From positions 124,001-188,000 of the forward strand of contig CAWBOV010000002.1 in assembly GCA_963790525.1 (NCBI GenBank): DNA of 64,000 nucleotides, written 5' to 3'. Below, in pieces: positions 55,080-62,944 of this stretch. Position numbers and translations under genes: made by a program. The first letter of the stretch is position 1. Every line of letters starts with the position of its first letter. Source of the stretch: CAWBOV01 sp963790525. Lineage in GTDB: Bacteria > Actinomycetota > Actinomycetes > Mycobacteriales > Jatrophihabitantaceae. The notes beneath the pieces were generated by a model. That model saw only the letters and a program-made list of their open reading frames with translations. It did not search any database and was not told where the DNA came from.

Positions 55080-56843
55080 ATGCCCACCTCCCCGCGCGCC
55101 ACCCGCACCGGCCGGTTCGGCATGGTCGCCAGCACCCACTGGCTCGCCAGCTCCGCGGCCATGGCGATGCTCGACGCGGGTGGCAACGCCTTCGACGCAG
55201 CGGTGGCGGGCGCGTTCGTCCTGCACGTCGTCGAGCCGCACCTCAACGGCCCCGGCGGAGACGTGCCGGCGATCTTCGCGACGGCGCAGGACCCCACTCC
55301 CACCGTCCTGTGCGGTCAGGGACCGGTGCCGGCCGCCGCGACACCCGAGGCGTTCACCGCGCTCGGCCTCGGCCTGGTACCTGGCTCGGGACCGCTCGCC
55401 GCGGTGGTGCCCGGCGCCGTCGACGCGTGGTTCCTGTTGCTGCGCGAGCACGGCACGATGACGCTGGCCGAGGTCCTCGCGCCGGCCGTTACCCTGGCCC
55501 GCGACGGGCACCGGCTGCTCCCGGCCGTCACCCGCACCATCGCCGCCGTCGAGCGCCTGTTCACCGAACACTGGCCGACTTCTGCCGCGCACTGGCTTCC
55601 TGGCGGGCAGGTCCCCGCTCCGTGGCAACGGCACCGGAACCCGGCGTGGGCGGCGGTGCTCGAGCGCCTGGCGGCGTGCACCGGGGCGACGCGGGAGGCC
55701 GCTATCGATGCGGCCAGGATGCGCTGGCGGGAGGGTTTCGTCGCCGAGGAGATCGTCGCGTTCCAGCGCCGCTCCCTGCGCGACTCCAGCGGCGCCGATC
55801 ATCCGGGGCTGCTCGCGGCGGGGGACCTCGCGGGCTGGCGCGCCGGGTTCGAGGCACCCGCGCTCGGCACGTTCGGCGACGCGACGATCGCCAAGACCGG
55901 ACCGTGGGGCCAGGGACCTGTGCTGCTCCAGACACTGGCCCTCCTGGACGGATCGCTGCCCGACCTGGGCACCGCTGAGGGCGTCCACGTCACGGTCGAG
56001 GCCCTGAAGCTGGCGTTCGCGGACAGGGAGGCGTTCTACGGCGATGACCCGACGGTGCCGCTCGCGGCGTTGCTGGATCCGGACTACGCGCGGGCGCGGC
56101 GCGCGCTGATCGGGGATGTCGCCTCGAGCGAACTGCGTCCCGGACGGCCGGGCGGCCGCGAGCCCCGGCTCCCCGACGGTGTCGCCGGGCACGGGTTCGC
56201 CGGCGGGGCCGGTGCCGGGCTGGGTGAGCCGACGGTCGGGCGCCACGGTGAGCAGCGCGGCGACACCTGCCACCTCGACGTCATCGACTCCCGCGGCAAC
56301 ATCATCTCCGCTACCCCGAGCGGGGGCTGGCTGCAGTCCTCGCCGGTGATCCCCGCGCTCGGTTTCCCCCTGGGCAGCCGCGCCCAGATGACCTGGCTGC
56401 AACCGGGGCTGGCGTCCACCCTCACGCCCGGGCGGCGGCCCCGCACCACGCTGAGCCCGACCCTGGTCCTTCGCGACGGCGTGCCGGTGCTGGCCTGCGG
56501 CACCCCCGGCGGTGATCAGCAGGATCAGTGGCAGGTGCTGTTCCTGCTGCGTCACCTGGGAGCGGGCGTGGACCTGCAGGCCGCGATCGACGCGCCGGCC
56601 TGGCACACGACATCGTTCCCTTCGTCGTTCTACCCGCGCGAGATGGAGCCGGCGGGGCTGGTCGTGGAGTCCCGGCTGGGCGCGGACGCCATCGCCGAGC
56701 TGCGCGCCCGGGGGCATCAGGTGACGGTGTCCGGGGCGTGGACGCTCGGGCGCCTGTGCGCGGTCGGCCGTGACCCGGTGACGCACGAGCTCACGGCGGC
56801 CGCAACGTCCCGCGGCGGTACCGCCTACGCGCTCGGCCGCTGA
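55080..56843 (+). CDS. Gamma-glutamyltransferase
   Basis: A 587-residue Ntn hydrolase. The N-terminal large-chain blocks are GNAFDAAVAGAFVLHVVEPH and GGDVPAIFA; ALGLGLVPGSGPLAAVVPGAVDAW follows. The autocleavage/catalytic Thr lies in GDTCHLDVIDSRGNIISATPSGG (T about residue 399). GRRPRTTLSPTLVLRDG and GTPGGDQQDQWQVLFL are small-subunit blocks. No signal peptide is evident, so it may be cytosolic. It transfers or hydrolyses gamma-glutamyl groups, for example glutathione-like thiols. Two stem-loops follow. Confidence 0.9.
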   Translation: MPTSPRATRTGRFGMVASTHWLASSAAMAMLDAGGNAFDAAVAGAFVLHVVEPHLNGPGGDVPAIFATAQDPTPTVLCGQGPVPAAATPEAFTALGLGLVPGSGPLAAVVPGAVDAWFLLLREHGTMTLAEVLAPAVTLARDGHRLLPAVTRTIAAVERLFTEHWPTSAAHWLPGGQVPAPWQRHRNPAWAAVLERLAACTGATREAAIDAARMRWREGFVAEEIVAFQRRSLRDSSGADHPGLLAAGDLAGWRAGFEAPALGTFGDATIAKTGPWGQGPVLLQTLALLDGSLPDLGTAEGVHVTVEALKLAFADREAFYGDDPTVPLAALLDPDYARARRALIGDVASSELRPGRPGGREPRLPDGVAGHGFAGGAGAGLGEPTVGRHGEQRGDTCHLDVIDSRGNIISATPSGGWLQSSPVIPALGFPLGSRAQMTWLQPGLASTLTPGRRPRTTLSPTLVLRDGVPVLACGTPGGDQQDQWQVLFLLRHLGAGVDLQAAIDAPAWHTTSFPSSFYPREMEPAGLVVESRLGADAIAELRARGHQVTVSGAWTLGRLCAVGRDPVTHELTAAATSRGGTAYALGR

Positions 56844-56880
56844 CGCCTCGGGCTGACGGCGGCGGCGTTACCGGGCTGAC

Positions 56881-56983
56881 GAGAGCACGTTCGACCACCT
56901 CAGCGGGGGGCATCCGTGCTCTCGCGGCCGGTTCCCGCTCAGGAACAGCAAAAGGTCCGGACCCTGACGGGTGCGGACCTTTT
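56881..56983 (+). terminator. Double stem-loop terminator region
   Basis: First hairpin: GAGAGCACG at 56881-56889 with CGTGCTCTC at 56915-56923. Second: AAAAGGTCCG at 56950-56959 with CGGACCTTTT at 56974-56983, extended by an inner ACCC/GGGT pairing. The T-tract and A-tract allow the second to work in both directions, ending the gamma-glutamyltransferase transcript and the opposing small gene at 57024. Confidence 0.85.
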
Positions 56984-57023
56984 GGATGCCTGCCCCGAGG
57001 GGCGAGGCAGGTATGGACGCGAC

Positions 57024-57152
57024 TCAGCCGAGCTGGTGCTGAGCGATCGCGAGGAGCTCGTCGCGCATCCCGGGCGTGGGCGCGTTCTGGATCGCGCGCT
57101 GCAGGGCGACGGAGTTGCGACGGGCGCGGAACTTCTTGGTGATGCTGTTCAT
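57024..57152 (-). CDS. Small basic protein, 42 residues
   Basis: A 42-residue ORF: MNSITKKFRARRNSVALQRA is strongly basic, followed by a helix ending TPGMRDELLAIAQHQLG. The ATG has AAGGGG as a ribosome site 8 nt upstream and a terminator follows it, so it looks like a real gene. Short basic proteins of this layout occur in actinobacteria, often annotated hypothetical. The function is unknown. Confidence 0.65.
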   Translation of the reverse strand: MNSITKKFRARRNSVALQRAIQNAPTPGMRDELLAIAQHQLG

Positions 57153-57454
57153 GGTGGTGCCCCTTTGCTGACGACGGTGTCTGCGGCGGGTGGAGCGGTT
57201 ATCTGCGTCCGTGCGGTGTATGTGAAGCCGTGCGGATGGTGACCGAGCCAGTGCCTTCGTTCGTTGTGAACTATACCGTTCAACCGAACGAATCACTGCC
57301 GTATTCCAGCCATCAGCGCCTATCGATTAGTGACGTCCAGCACCTACCTTCGATTCGAAGGGGCTAGTGCCGGAGTGGAACCGCCGGATCGACCATCCCA
57401 TACCGACTCGGCTCGCGAAACGCGATCATCCCGCGGCCCGACCGGGGCGCTGAC
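57153..57454. other. Upstream region of the small basic gene; operator-like repeats
   Basis: CGTTCGTTGTGAAC (57258-57271) and GTTCAACCGAACG (57278-57290) form an imperfect inverted repeat around TATACC. On the minus strand the same bases read GGTATAGT, a -10-like element for the 42-residue gene. CCTTCGATTCGAAGG at 57347-57361 is a perfect palindrome of unknown use. No gene is seen. Confidence 0.5.
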
Positions 57455-58936
57455 TTAGAGGAGCGCCAACCCCGGATCGCTCAGGACGGCGGCCACGTCG
57501 GCGAGGAACTGCGACCCCTGCTGACCGTCCACGAGCCGGTGGTCGAAGGACACCGCCAGCTGCGTCACCCAGCGCGGCTCGATGCTCTCGACGCCGTCGC
57601 GCTCGATCACCCAGGGGGCACGCCGGACAGCGCCGAACGCCAGGATCGCCGACTCCCCCGGATTGATGATCGGGGTGCCGGTGTCGACCCCGAACACGCC
57701 CACGTTGGTGATCGTGAACGTCCCGCCCGACATGTCGGCGGGCCCGGTCCGACCGGAACGGGCGGTGTCGGTCAAGGCGCTCATGGCGTCGGCGAGGTCG
57801 CGCAGCGAGAGCGCGTCGGCGTCCTTGATGTTGGGCACGATCAGCCCGCGATCGGTCGCGGCGGCGATGCCGAGGTTGACGTAGTGCTTGACCACGATCT
57901 CACCGGCCGCGTCGTCCCACGTCGAGTTGATGATCGGCGTGCGGCGTGCAGCCCAGAGCACCGCGCGGGCGACCAGCAGCAGGGGCGACACCTTGACCCC
58001 GGCGAAGTCCGGGCGGGCGGCGATGCGCTTGCGCAGGTCCATCATCGCGGTGACGTCGGCGGTGATGAACTCCGTGACGTGCGGCGCGGTGAACGCGGAC
58101 GCGACCATCGCCGCTGCCGTGTGCTTGCGCACCCCCTTGATCGGGATCCGCTCCTCCCGCACCGCTGATCCCGGGGCGGCCCTTCGTGGCGGGACGGCTC
58201 CCGCCGGGACGGCCTCGGCCGCATCGTCGACGGCGCGGCGCACGTCCTCGCGCGACACCGTGCCGTGCGGGCCGGTAGGGGTCAACGTCGCCAGATCGAC
58301 GCCGAGATCCTTCGCCAGCTTGCGGACCGGTGGCTTCGCCAGCGTCGGCGCGTCCCGGATCTCCAACGGTGCCGTGACGGCGGGAGCGGGCGCGGGTGCG
58401 GGGGCTTCGGGCACGAACTCCGGCCAGTCGCGGACAGGCACCGCGGCGAAGGCGGCCTGCGCCGTCGGAACCGGCACATCCTGGGCGGGAGTCCGGCGGG
58501 CGCGGCGGGCCACCGGACCGGAGCGAGGGCCGTAGCCCACCAGTACCGCCTGCCGTTCGCCGCGGTCAGGGGAGGCCGCTGCCGGCGCGGGCGGCGTGCC
58601 TGCAGTCTCGACGCCGGGCCCCGCGGCACCAGCCGCGTCGGAGACGACGGGTGCGCCGCCACCGGAGGCGTCGGCACCGCCGGAACCACCGGGCGCGACG
58701 TCGATGGTGATGATGGGATTGCCCACCGCGACCGTCTCACCGGCCTCCGCGTGCAGGGCGTGGACGACTCCGGCGAACGGTGACGGCAGCTCGACGGCCG
58801 CCTTCGCCGTCTCCACCTCGACCAGGGTCTGGTTCACCACGACCGTGTCGCCGGGCTGCACCGCCCAGGACAGGATGTCGGCCTCGGTCAGGCCCTCGCC
58901 GACGTCCGGGAGACGGAACTGTTTCAGATCGGTCAT
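57455..58936 (-). CDS. bkdC: Branched-chain/2-oxoacid dehydrogenase E2 (dihydrolipoyl acyltransferase)
   Basis: A 493-residue E2. The lipoyl domain (~5-80) carries the lipoyl-lysine in VETAKAAVELPSPFAG. A linker rich in Ala/Pro/Gly follows to ~200. The peripheral subunit-binding domain has PPVRKLAKDLGVDLATLTPTGPHGTVSREDV. The catalytic domain (~265-493) ends in VSFDHRLVDGQQGSQFLADVAAVL with the HxxxDG motif. It transfers acyl groups to CoA. One lipoyl domain suggests a branched-chain or similar complex. It follows the E1-beta gene by 17 nt. Confidence 0.9.
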   Translation of the reverse strand: MTDLKQFRLPDVGEGLTEADILSWAVQPGDTVVVNQTLVEVETAKAAVELPSPFAGVVHALHAEAGETVAVGNPIITIDVAPGGSGGADASGGGAPVVSDAAGAAGPGVETAGTPPAPAAASPDRGERQAVLVGYGPRSGPVARRARRTPAQDVPVPTAQAAFAAVPVRDWPEFVPEAPAPAPAPAVTAPLEIRDAPTLAKPPVRKLAKDLGVDLATLTPTGPHGTVSREDVRRAVDDAAEAVPAGAVPPRRAAPGSAVREERIPIKGVRKHTAAAMVASAFTAPHVTEFITADVTAMMDLRKRIAARPDFAGVKVSPLLLVARAVLWAARRTPIINSTWDDAAGEIVVKHYVNLGIAAATDRGLIVPNIKDADALSLRDLADAMSALTDTARSGRTGPADMSGGTFTITNVGVFGVDTGTPIINPGESAILAFGAVRRAPWVIERDGVESIEPRWVTQLAVSFDHRLVDGQQGSQFLADVAAVLSDPGLALL

Positions 58937-58953
58937 CAGGCTGGCTCCGGGAC

Positions 58954-59928
58954 TCAGTAGGCGAGCGTGCGGTCGACGGCGTCGAGGATGCGGTCGATGT
59001 CGGGCAACCACTCCTCCTCGATGCGGCTGGCCGGGTAGGGGGTGTCGAAGCCGGCGACGCGCAGGACGGGTGCTTCCAGTGAGTAGAACGCCTTCTCCTG
59101 CACCCGGGCCGCGACCTCCGCGCCGATGCCGTGGGAGACCGACGCCTCGTGGATGACGATCAGGCGCCCGGTCCGGCGCACGGACCCGACCACGGTCTCG
59201 GTGTCGATGGGCGAGAGCGAGCGCAGGTCGATGACTTCGAGTTCACGCCCCTCCGCAGCGGCTGCGGTCGCGGCGTCCAGCGCGGTGGACACCATCGGGC
59301 CGTAGGCGACGAGCGTGGCATCGCGCCCCGGTCGCACGATCCGTGCCGAGTGCAGCGGCAGCGGCTCGTCTCCGTCGTCGACCTCGCCCTTGGTCCAGTA
59401 CCGGCGCTTGGGCTCGAAGAAGACGACCGGGTCGTCGGTGGCGATCGCCTGCTGGATCATCACGTAGGCGTCGGCCGGATTGGAGCAGGCGACGACCTTC
59501 AACCCAGCGGTGTGGGCGAAGTAGGCCTCCGGCGACTCCGAGTGGTGCTCGACCGCACCGATGCCGCCGCCGAAAGGGATCCGGATCGTGATCGGCAACC
59601 GCACCGCGCCCTGGGAGCGGTTGTGCATCTTCGCGACCTGGCTGACGATCTGGTCGAACGCGGGGTACACGAAGCCGTCGAACTGGATCTCGCAGACGGG
59701 GCGGTAGCCCCTGATCGCGAGCCCGACCGCGGTGCCGATGATCCCGGACTCGGCGAGCGGGGTGTCGATCACGCGCGCCTCGCCGAAGTCCTTCTGCAGC
59801 CCGTCGGTGATGCGGAAGACCCCGCCCAGGCGCCCGATGTCCTCACCCATGAGCAGCACCTTCGGGTCGTCCTCCATCGCCTTGCGCAGGCCGGCGTTGA
59901 GCGCCTTGGCCATCGTCTGCACTGTCAT
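58954..59928 (-). CDS. bkdB: 2-Oxoacid dehydrogenase E1 beta subunit
   Basis: A 324-residue transketolase-like subunit. LMGEDIGRLGGVFRITDGLQ, VIDTPLAESGIIGTAVGLAIRG and VRLPITIRIPFGGGIGAVEHHSES with the catalytic His region are typical. VVACSNPADAYVMIQQAI and FEPKRRYW follow. Together with E1 alpha it decarboxylates branched-chain or related 2-oxoacids with thiamine diphosphate. The start lies 1 nt after the E1-alpha stop, so they are tightly coupled. Confidence 0.9.
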   Translation of the reverse strand: MTVQTMAKALNAGLRKAMEDDPKVLLMGEDIGRLGGVFRITDGLQKDFGEARVIDTPLAESGIIGTAVGLAIRGYRPVCEIQFDGFVYPAFDQIVSQVAKMHNRSQGAVRLPITIRIPFGGGIGAVEHHSESPEAYFAHTAGLKVVACSNPADAYVMIQQAIATDDPVVFFEPKRRYWTKGEVDDGDEPLPLHSARIVRPGRDATLVAYGPMVSTALDAATAAAAEGRELEVIDLRSLSPIDTETVVGSVRRTGRLIVIHEASVSHGIGAEVAARVQEKAFYSLEAPVLRVAGFDTPYPASRIEEEWLPDIDRILDAVDRTLAY

Positions 59929-59929
59929 G

Positions 59930-61045
59930 TCAGGACGCCCCCTCGAAGGTGGACAGGTAGGCGGCGTAGTCCGCGCGCTGTTCGGCCAGCTCGTCGGTCA
60001 TCTCGACGTGGACGTGGTCGAAGGCCGACAGCGGATCGGGATCGGGCAGGGCCCGGCATCCCGCACGGACGTGCTCGGCGAGCCGTTCGGACTCCGCGTC
60101 GACGTCGGCGAAGAAGGAGGCCGGCGTGTCGGTGCTGCGGGTCAGGTAGGAGCGCACCCGCTCGATCGGGTCCTTGAGCTTCCACCGCTCGAGCTCGTCG
60201 GAGACGCGGTAGCGGGTCGGATCGTCGGAGGTGGTGTGCGCGCCCATGCGGTAGGTGAACGCCTCGATGAACATCGGGCCCTGACCGGATCGGGCGTGCT
60301 CCAGCGCTGCGCGGGTCACCGCCAGGCAGGCCAGCACGTCGTTGCCGTCGACCCGCAGGCCGGGGAATCCGAACCCGGCCGCGCGCTGGAACAGCGGAAC
60401 CCGGGTCTGGCGCTCCACCGGCTCGGAGATCGCCCACTGGTTGTTCTGGCAGAAGAAGACGACCGGCAGGTTCCCGGCGGCGGCCCAGACGAACGCCTCG
60501 TTGACGTCGCCCTGACTGGTCGCGCCGTCGCCGAAGAAGGCGAGGACGGCGGTGTCGCGTTCGGGGTCGCCCGTGCCCACGGCCCCGTCGCGCTGCACCC
60601 CCATCGCGTACCCGGCGGCGTGCAAGGTCTGGGCGCCGATGACGATCGTGTAGAGCCCGAAGTTGTTGGCCAGCGGGTCCCAGCCACCGAGGTTCGTGCC
60701 GCGGAACAGGCCCAGCAGCACCAACGGGTCGACGTCGCGGCACCAGGCCACGCCGTGCTCGCGGTAGGTGGGGAAGGCCATGTCCTGGGTCCGGAGCGCG
60801 CGGCCGGCGCCGACCTGCGCCGCTTCCTGGCCCAGGCACGGAGCCCACAGTCCCAGCTCGCCCTGCCGCTGCAGCGCGGTGGCTTCGGAGTCGATGCGCC
60901 GAACGAGCACGAGGTCGCGGTACAGCGCGCGGACCTCGTCGTCGGTGACGTCGATGGAGTAGTCCGGGTGGGTGACCCGCACACCCTCCGGGGTGAGCAG
61001 CTGAACCAGATCCGGTTCAGGCGCAACGCTGGGCTCCAACGTCAT
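59930..61045 (-). CDS. bkdA: 2-Oxoacid dehydrogenase E1 alpha subunit
   Basis: A 371-residue subunit. The thiamine-diphosphate motif GDGATSQGDVNEAFVWAA with downstream NN (FFCQNNQWAISE) is the GDG...NN signature. TYREHGVAWCRDVDP and GAHTTSDDPTRYR also match. It is the first gene of a three-gene E1a-E1b-E2 operon; no E3 gene is near. The N-terminus YSIDVTDDEVRALYRDL fits BkdA-type proteins. A -10-like TATGCT lies about 130 nt upstream. Confidence 0.9.
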   Translation of the reverse strand: MTLEPSVAPEPDLVQLLTPEGVRVTHPDYSIDVTDDEVRALYRDLVLVRRIDSEATALQRQGELGLWAPCLGQEAAQVGAGRALRTQDMAFPTYREHGVAWCRDVDPLVLLGLFRGTNLGGWDPLANNFGLYTIVIGAQTLHAAGYAMGVQRDGAVGTGDPERDTAVLAFFGDGATSQGDVNEAFVWAAAGNLPVVFFCQNNQWAISEPVERQTRVPLFQRAAGFGFPGLRVDGNDVLACLAVTRAALEHARSGQGPMFIEAFTYRMGAHTTSDDPTRYRVSDELERWKLKDPIERVRSYLTRSTDTPASFFADVDAESERLAEHVRAGCRALPDPDPLSAFDHVHVEMTDELAEQRADYAAYLSTFEGAS

Positions 61046-61275
61046 CGGACACAACTCCTCGCATCGCAGCGTGATCGGCGGGGTGTCCGCGTCTGCACGC
61101 CTGTAGGGCGAATTCCGTGGTGACGACGTTCGTACATGGGTGGCGCACGAGTCGAAGTACCCAGGGGTTCCTAGCATAGGTGAAGGTCCGACGTTGCGAC
61201 CGGGCTGACCAGATCTGGCGCCCCGATCCGGTCAGCTCGATCGAAACGCGCGCGACGGCGGTGAGGCCGGGTAGG
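61046..61275. other. Promoter region of the E1a-E1b-E2 operon
   Basis: 230 bp without a gene. On the minus strand a TATGCT (61173-61178) could be the -10 of the dehydrogenase operon. No clear palindrome or riboswitch is seen. The opposing phosphoesterase gene ends at 61276. Confidence 0.3.
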
Positions 61276-62022
61276 TCAGCGGCCGTCTCGGGCGCCGAAG
61301 GCGGCGATGGCGTCCAGGTCGGTCCCGCGGGCGCGCAGGAAGAAGTCCGTCCACTCCACGACGTCGGGGTAGGAGCAGTCGGCGGTGACGGCGGCGATCG
61401 CGGCGTCCACGTCGTACACGGTGCGCCGCAACGTGACCGCGCCGCCGTCGAGCACGGCCCAGTGCGCGCCGACCCGGCCGTAGGGCATGCCGACGCTGCC
61501 CGGGTTGACGATCATGCGCCCGTTCGCCAGGCGCGCGAACGGCATGTGCGTGTGGCCGCAGACCACGGTCGACACGTCGGGATCGAGCTCGGCGAGCACG
61601 TCCACCCAGTGCCCGATGCGGGTGTCGACGAGCACGACCTCCTCGTCGTCGCGGACGGTTCCGTGGCAGAACGCGGTGGGCCCGAACCCGGGCAGGTCAC
61701 GGATGACCGGGTGCGGCAGCGCGGCCAGCAACTCGACGTGGCGCGGTTCGAGCCGGGCGGCGGCCCAGCGGCTGATCTCGTCGGGGACGTCGATGTCCTC
61801 GCCCCGTGCCAGCGCGACCAGTTCCCGGTCGGCATTACCGCGCACCAGGACGACCCGGCCCCCCAGCGACACCAGGCGATCGAGGACCTGCCCCGGCTGC
61901 GGCCCGGCGGCGTGGTCGCCGGTGACGACGATCAGCTCGGCCGCAGCGACGGCAGGTTCGGCCAGGACAGCGTCCAGCGCAGGCAGCACCCCGTGGATGT
62001 CGGACAGCACGGCCACGCTCAC
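61276..62022 (-). CDS. Metallophosphoesterase (YfcE/MJ0936-type)
   Basis: A 248-residue calcineurin-like phosphoesterase. Metal-binding motifs run in order: VLSDIHGV (D-x-H), VVTGDHAA (GD), RGNADRE (GN), FCHGTVR and VVCGHTHMPFA (GHTH). IVNPGSVGMPYGRVG is a typical end block. Substrates may be phosphodiesters or small phosphate esters; unknown here. A GTG start is used. It is divergent from the ABM monooxygenase gene. Confidence 0.88.
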   Translation of the reverse strand: MSVAVLSDIHGVLPALDAVLAEPAVAAAELIVVTGDHAAGPQPGQVLDRLVSLGGRVVLVRGNADRELVALARGEDIDVPDEISRWAAARLEPRHVELLAALPHPVIRDLPGFGPTAFCHGTVRDDEEVVLVDTRIGHWVDVLAELDPDVSTVVCGHTHMPFARLANGRMIVNPGSVGMPYGRVGAHWAVLDGGAVTLRRTVYDVDAAIAAVTADCSYPDVVEWTDFFLRARGTDLDAIAAFGARDGR

Positions 62023-62157
62023 GGCCCGACCCTCTCACGGGCGGCGCTCGTGCGCGACGGTCCGCGGCCGCGACGGGCCCGCCCGATCACGCGAGCGCGG
62101 CACGGGTGCGCGTGGCACTATCGGGCCACCACCAGTCGCCGCCCGAGGGGAACCCGC

Positions 62158-62478
62158 GTGTCCGAGATCAGCACCGTCGCGATCATCAAGGCCAAGCCCG
62201 AGAACGCCGACGACATCGCGGCAGGGCTGATCGCGCTGGCCACCGCCACCCACGCCGAGCCCGGCTGCATCCTCTACAGCCTGCAGCGCGGCGTCGAGGA
62301 CCCCAACACCTTCGTCACGATCGAGAAGTGGGAGTCGATGGAGGCGCTGCAGGGGCACATGCACTCGCCGCACATGGCCGAGGCGATGAAGGTGCTCGGC
62401 GGCGCGCTGGCCGAGTCGCCGATCATCGTCCCGGGAACCGCGCTTCCGGCCGGCGACCCGGCGAAGAGCGCGTTCTAA
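62158..62478 (+). CDS. Antibiotic biosynthesis monooxygenase (ABM)-family protein
   Basis: A 106-residue ferredoxin-like protein: VAIIKAKPENADDIAAGLIAL, CILYSLQRGVEDPNTFVTIEKW and HMHSPHMAEAMKVLG are ABM hallmarks. It resembles the protein at 19257-19583 in the RGxEDPNxF segment, so the two are homologues. GTG with GAGGGGAACCC upstream sets the start. It may act as a quinol monooxygenase; no partner gene indicates a pathway. Confidence 0.8.
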   Translation: MSEISTVAIIKAKPENADDIAAGLIALATATHAEPGCILYSLQRGVEDPNTFVTIEKWESMEALQGHMHSPHMAEAMKVLGGALAESPIIVPGTALPAGDPAKSAF

Positions 62479-62492
62479 ATACACTGGGGTCC

Positions 62493-62942
62493 ATGAACCC
62501 GACCGCCGGCACCCTCGCCCGCTGCTTCCTTCTCGGCGCCGCGACGGGTGGCCGCTCCACGTCGGGCATCGCCGCGCTGGCCTGGACCGCCGGACGGCAG
62601 GACCCCGCGTGGCTGCGCAGCCCGGTGACGCGGGTCGTGTCCGCGCTCGCCGCCTCCGGGGAACTCGTCGGGGACAAGCTGCCGCAAGCCCCGAGCCGGC
62701 TGCAGCCCGCCGCCCTCGGCGGCCGGTTGGTGTCGGGCGGAGCGTCGGGCTGGCTGCTGTCGGGCCGGCGCGGAGCCAACCCGCTGGTAGGCGCAGCCGC
62801 GGGAGTCGCCGGCGCGGTCGCCGGATCGTTCGCGGGAGCGCGCTGGCGCGGCGTCGCGGCGGAGCGGTTCGGCCGGGACCTACCCGGAGCCTTGCTCGAG
62901 GACGCGAAGGTCGTCGCGGTCGCCCTCGCCGCGACCCGCTGA
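62493..62942 (+). CDS. DUF4126-like membrane-associated protein
   Basis: A 149-residue Ala/Gly-rich protein. The start FLLGAATGGRSTSGIAALA and later GASGWLLSGRRGANPLVGAAAGVAGAVAG resemble DUF4126-type membrane proteins; two hydrophobic segments are likely. The function is unknown. It starts 15 nt after the ABM gene stop and ends 2 nt before the helicase GTG, so these three genes probably form an operon. Confidence 0.65.
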   Translation: MNPTAGTLARCFLLGAATGGRSTSGIAALAWTAGRQDPAWLRSPVTRVVSALAASGELVGDKLPQAPSRLQPAALGGRLVSGGASGWLLSGRRGANPLVGAAAGVAGAVAGSFAGARWRGVAAERFGRDLPGALLEDAKVVAVALAATR

Positions 62943-62944
62943 CG

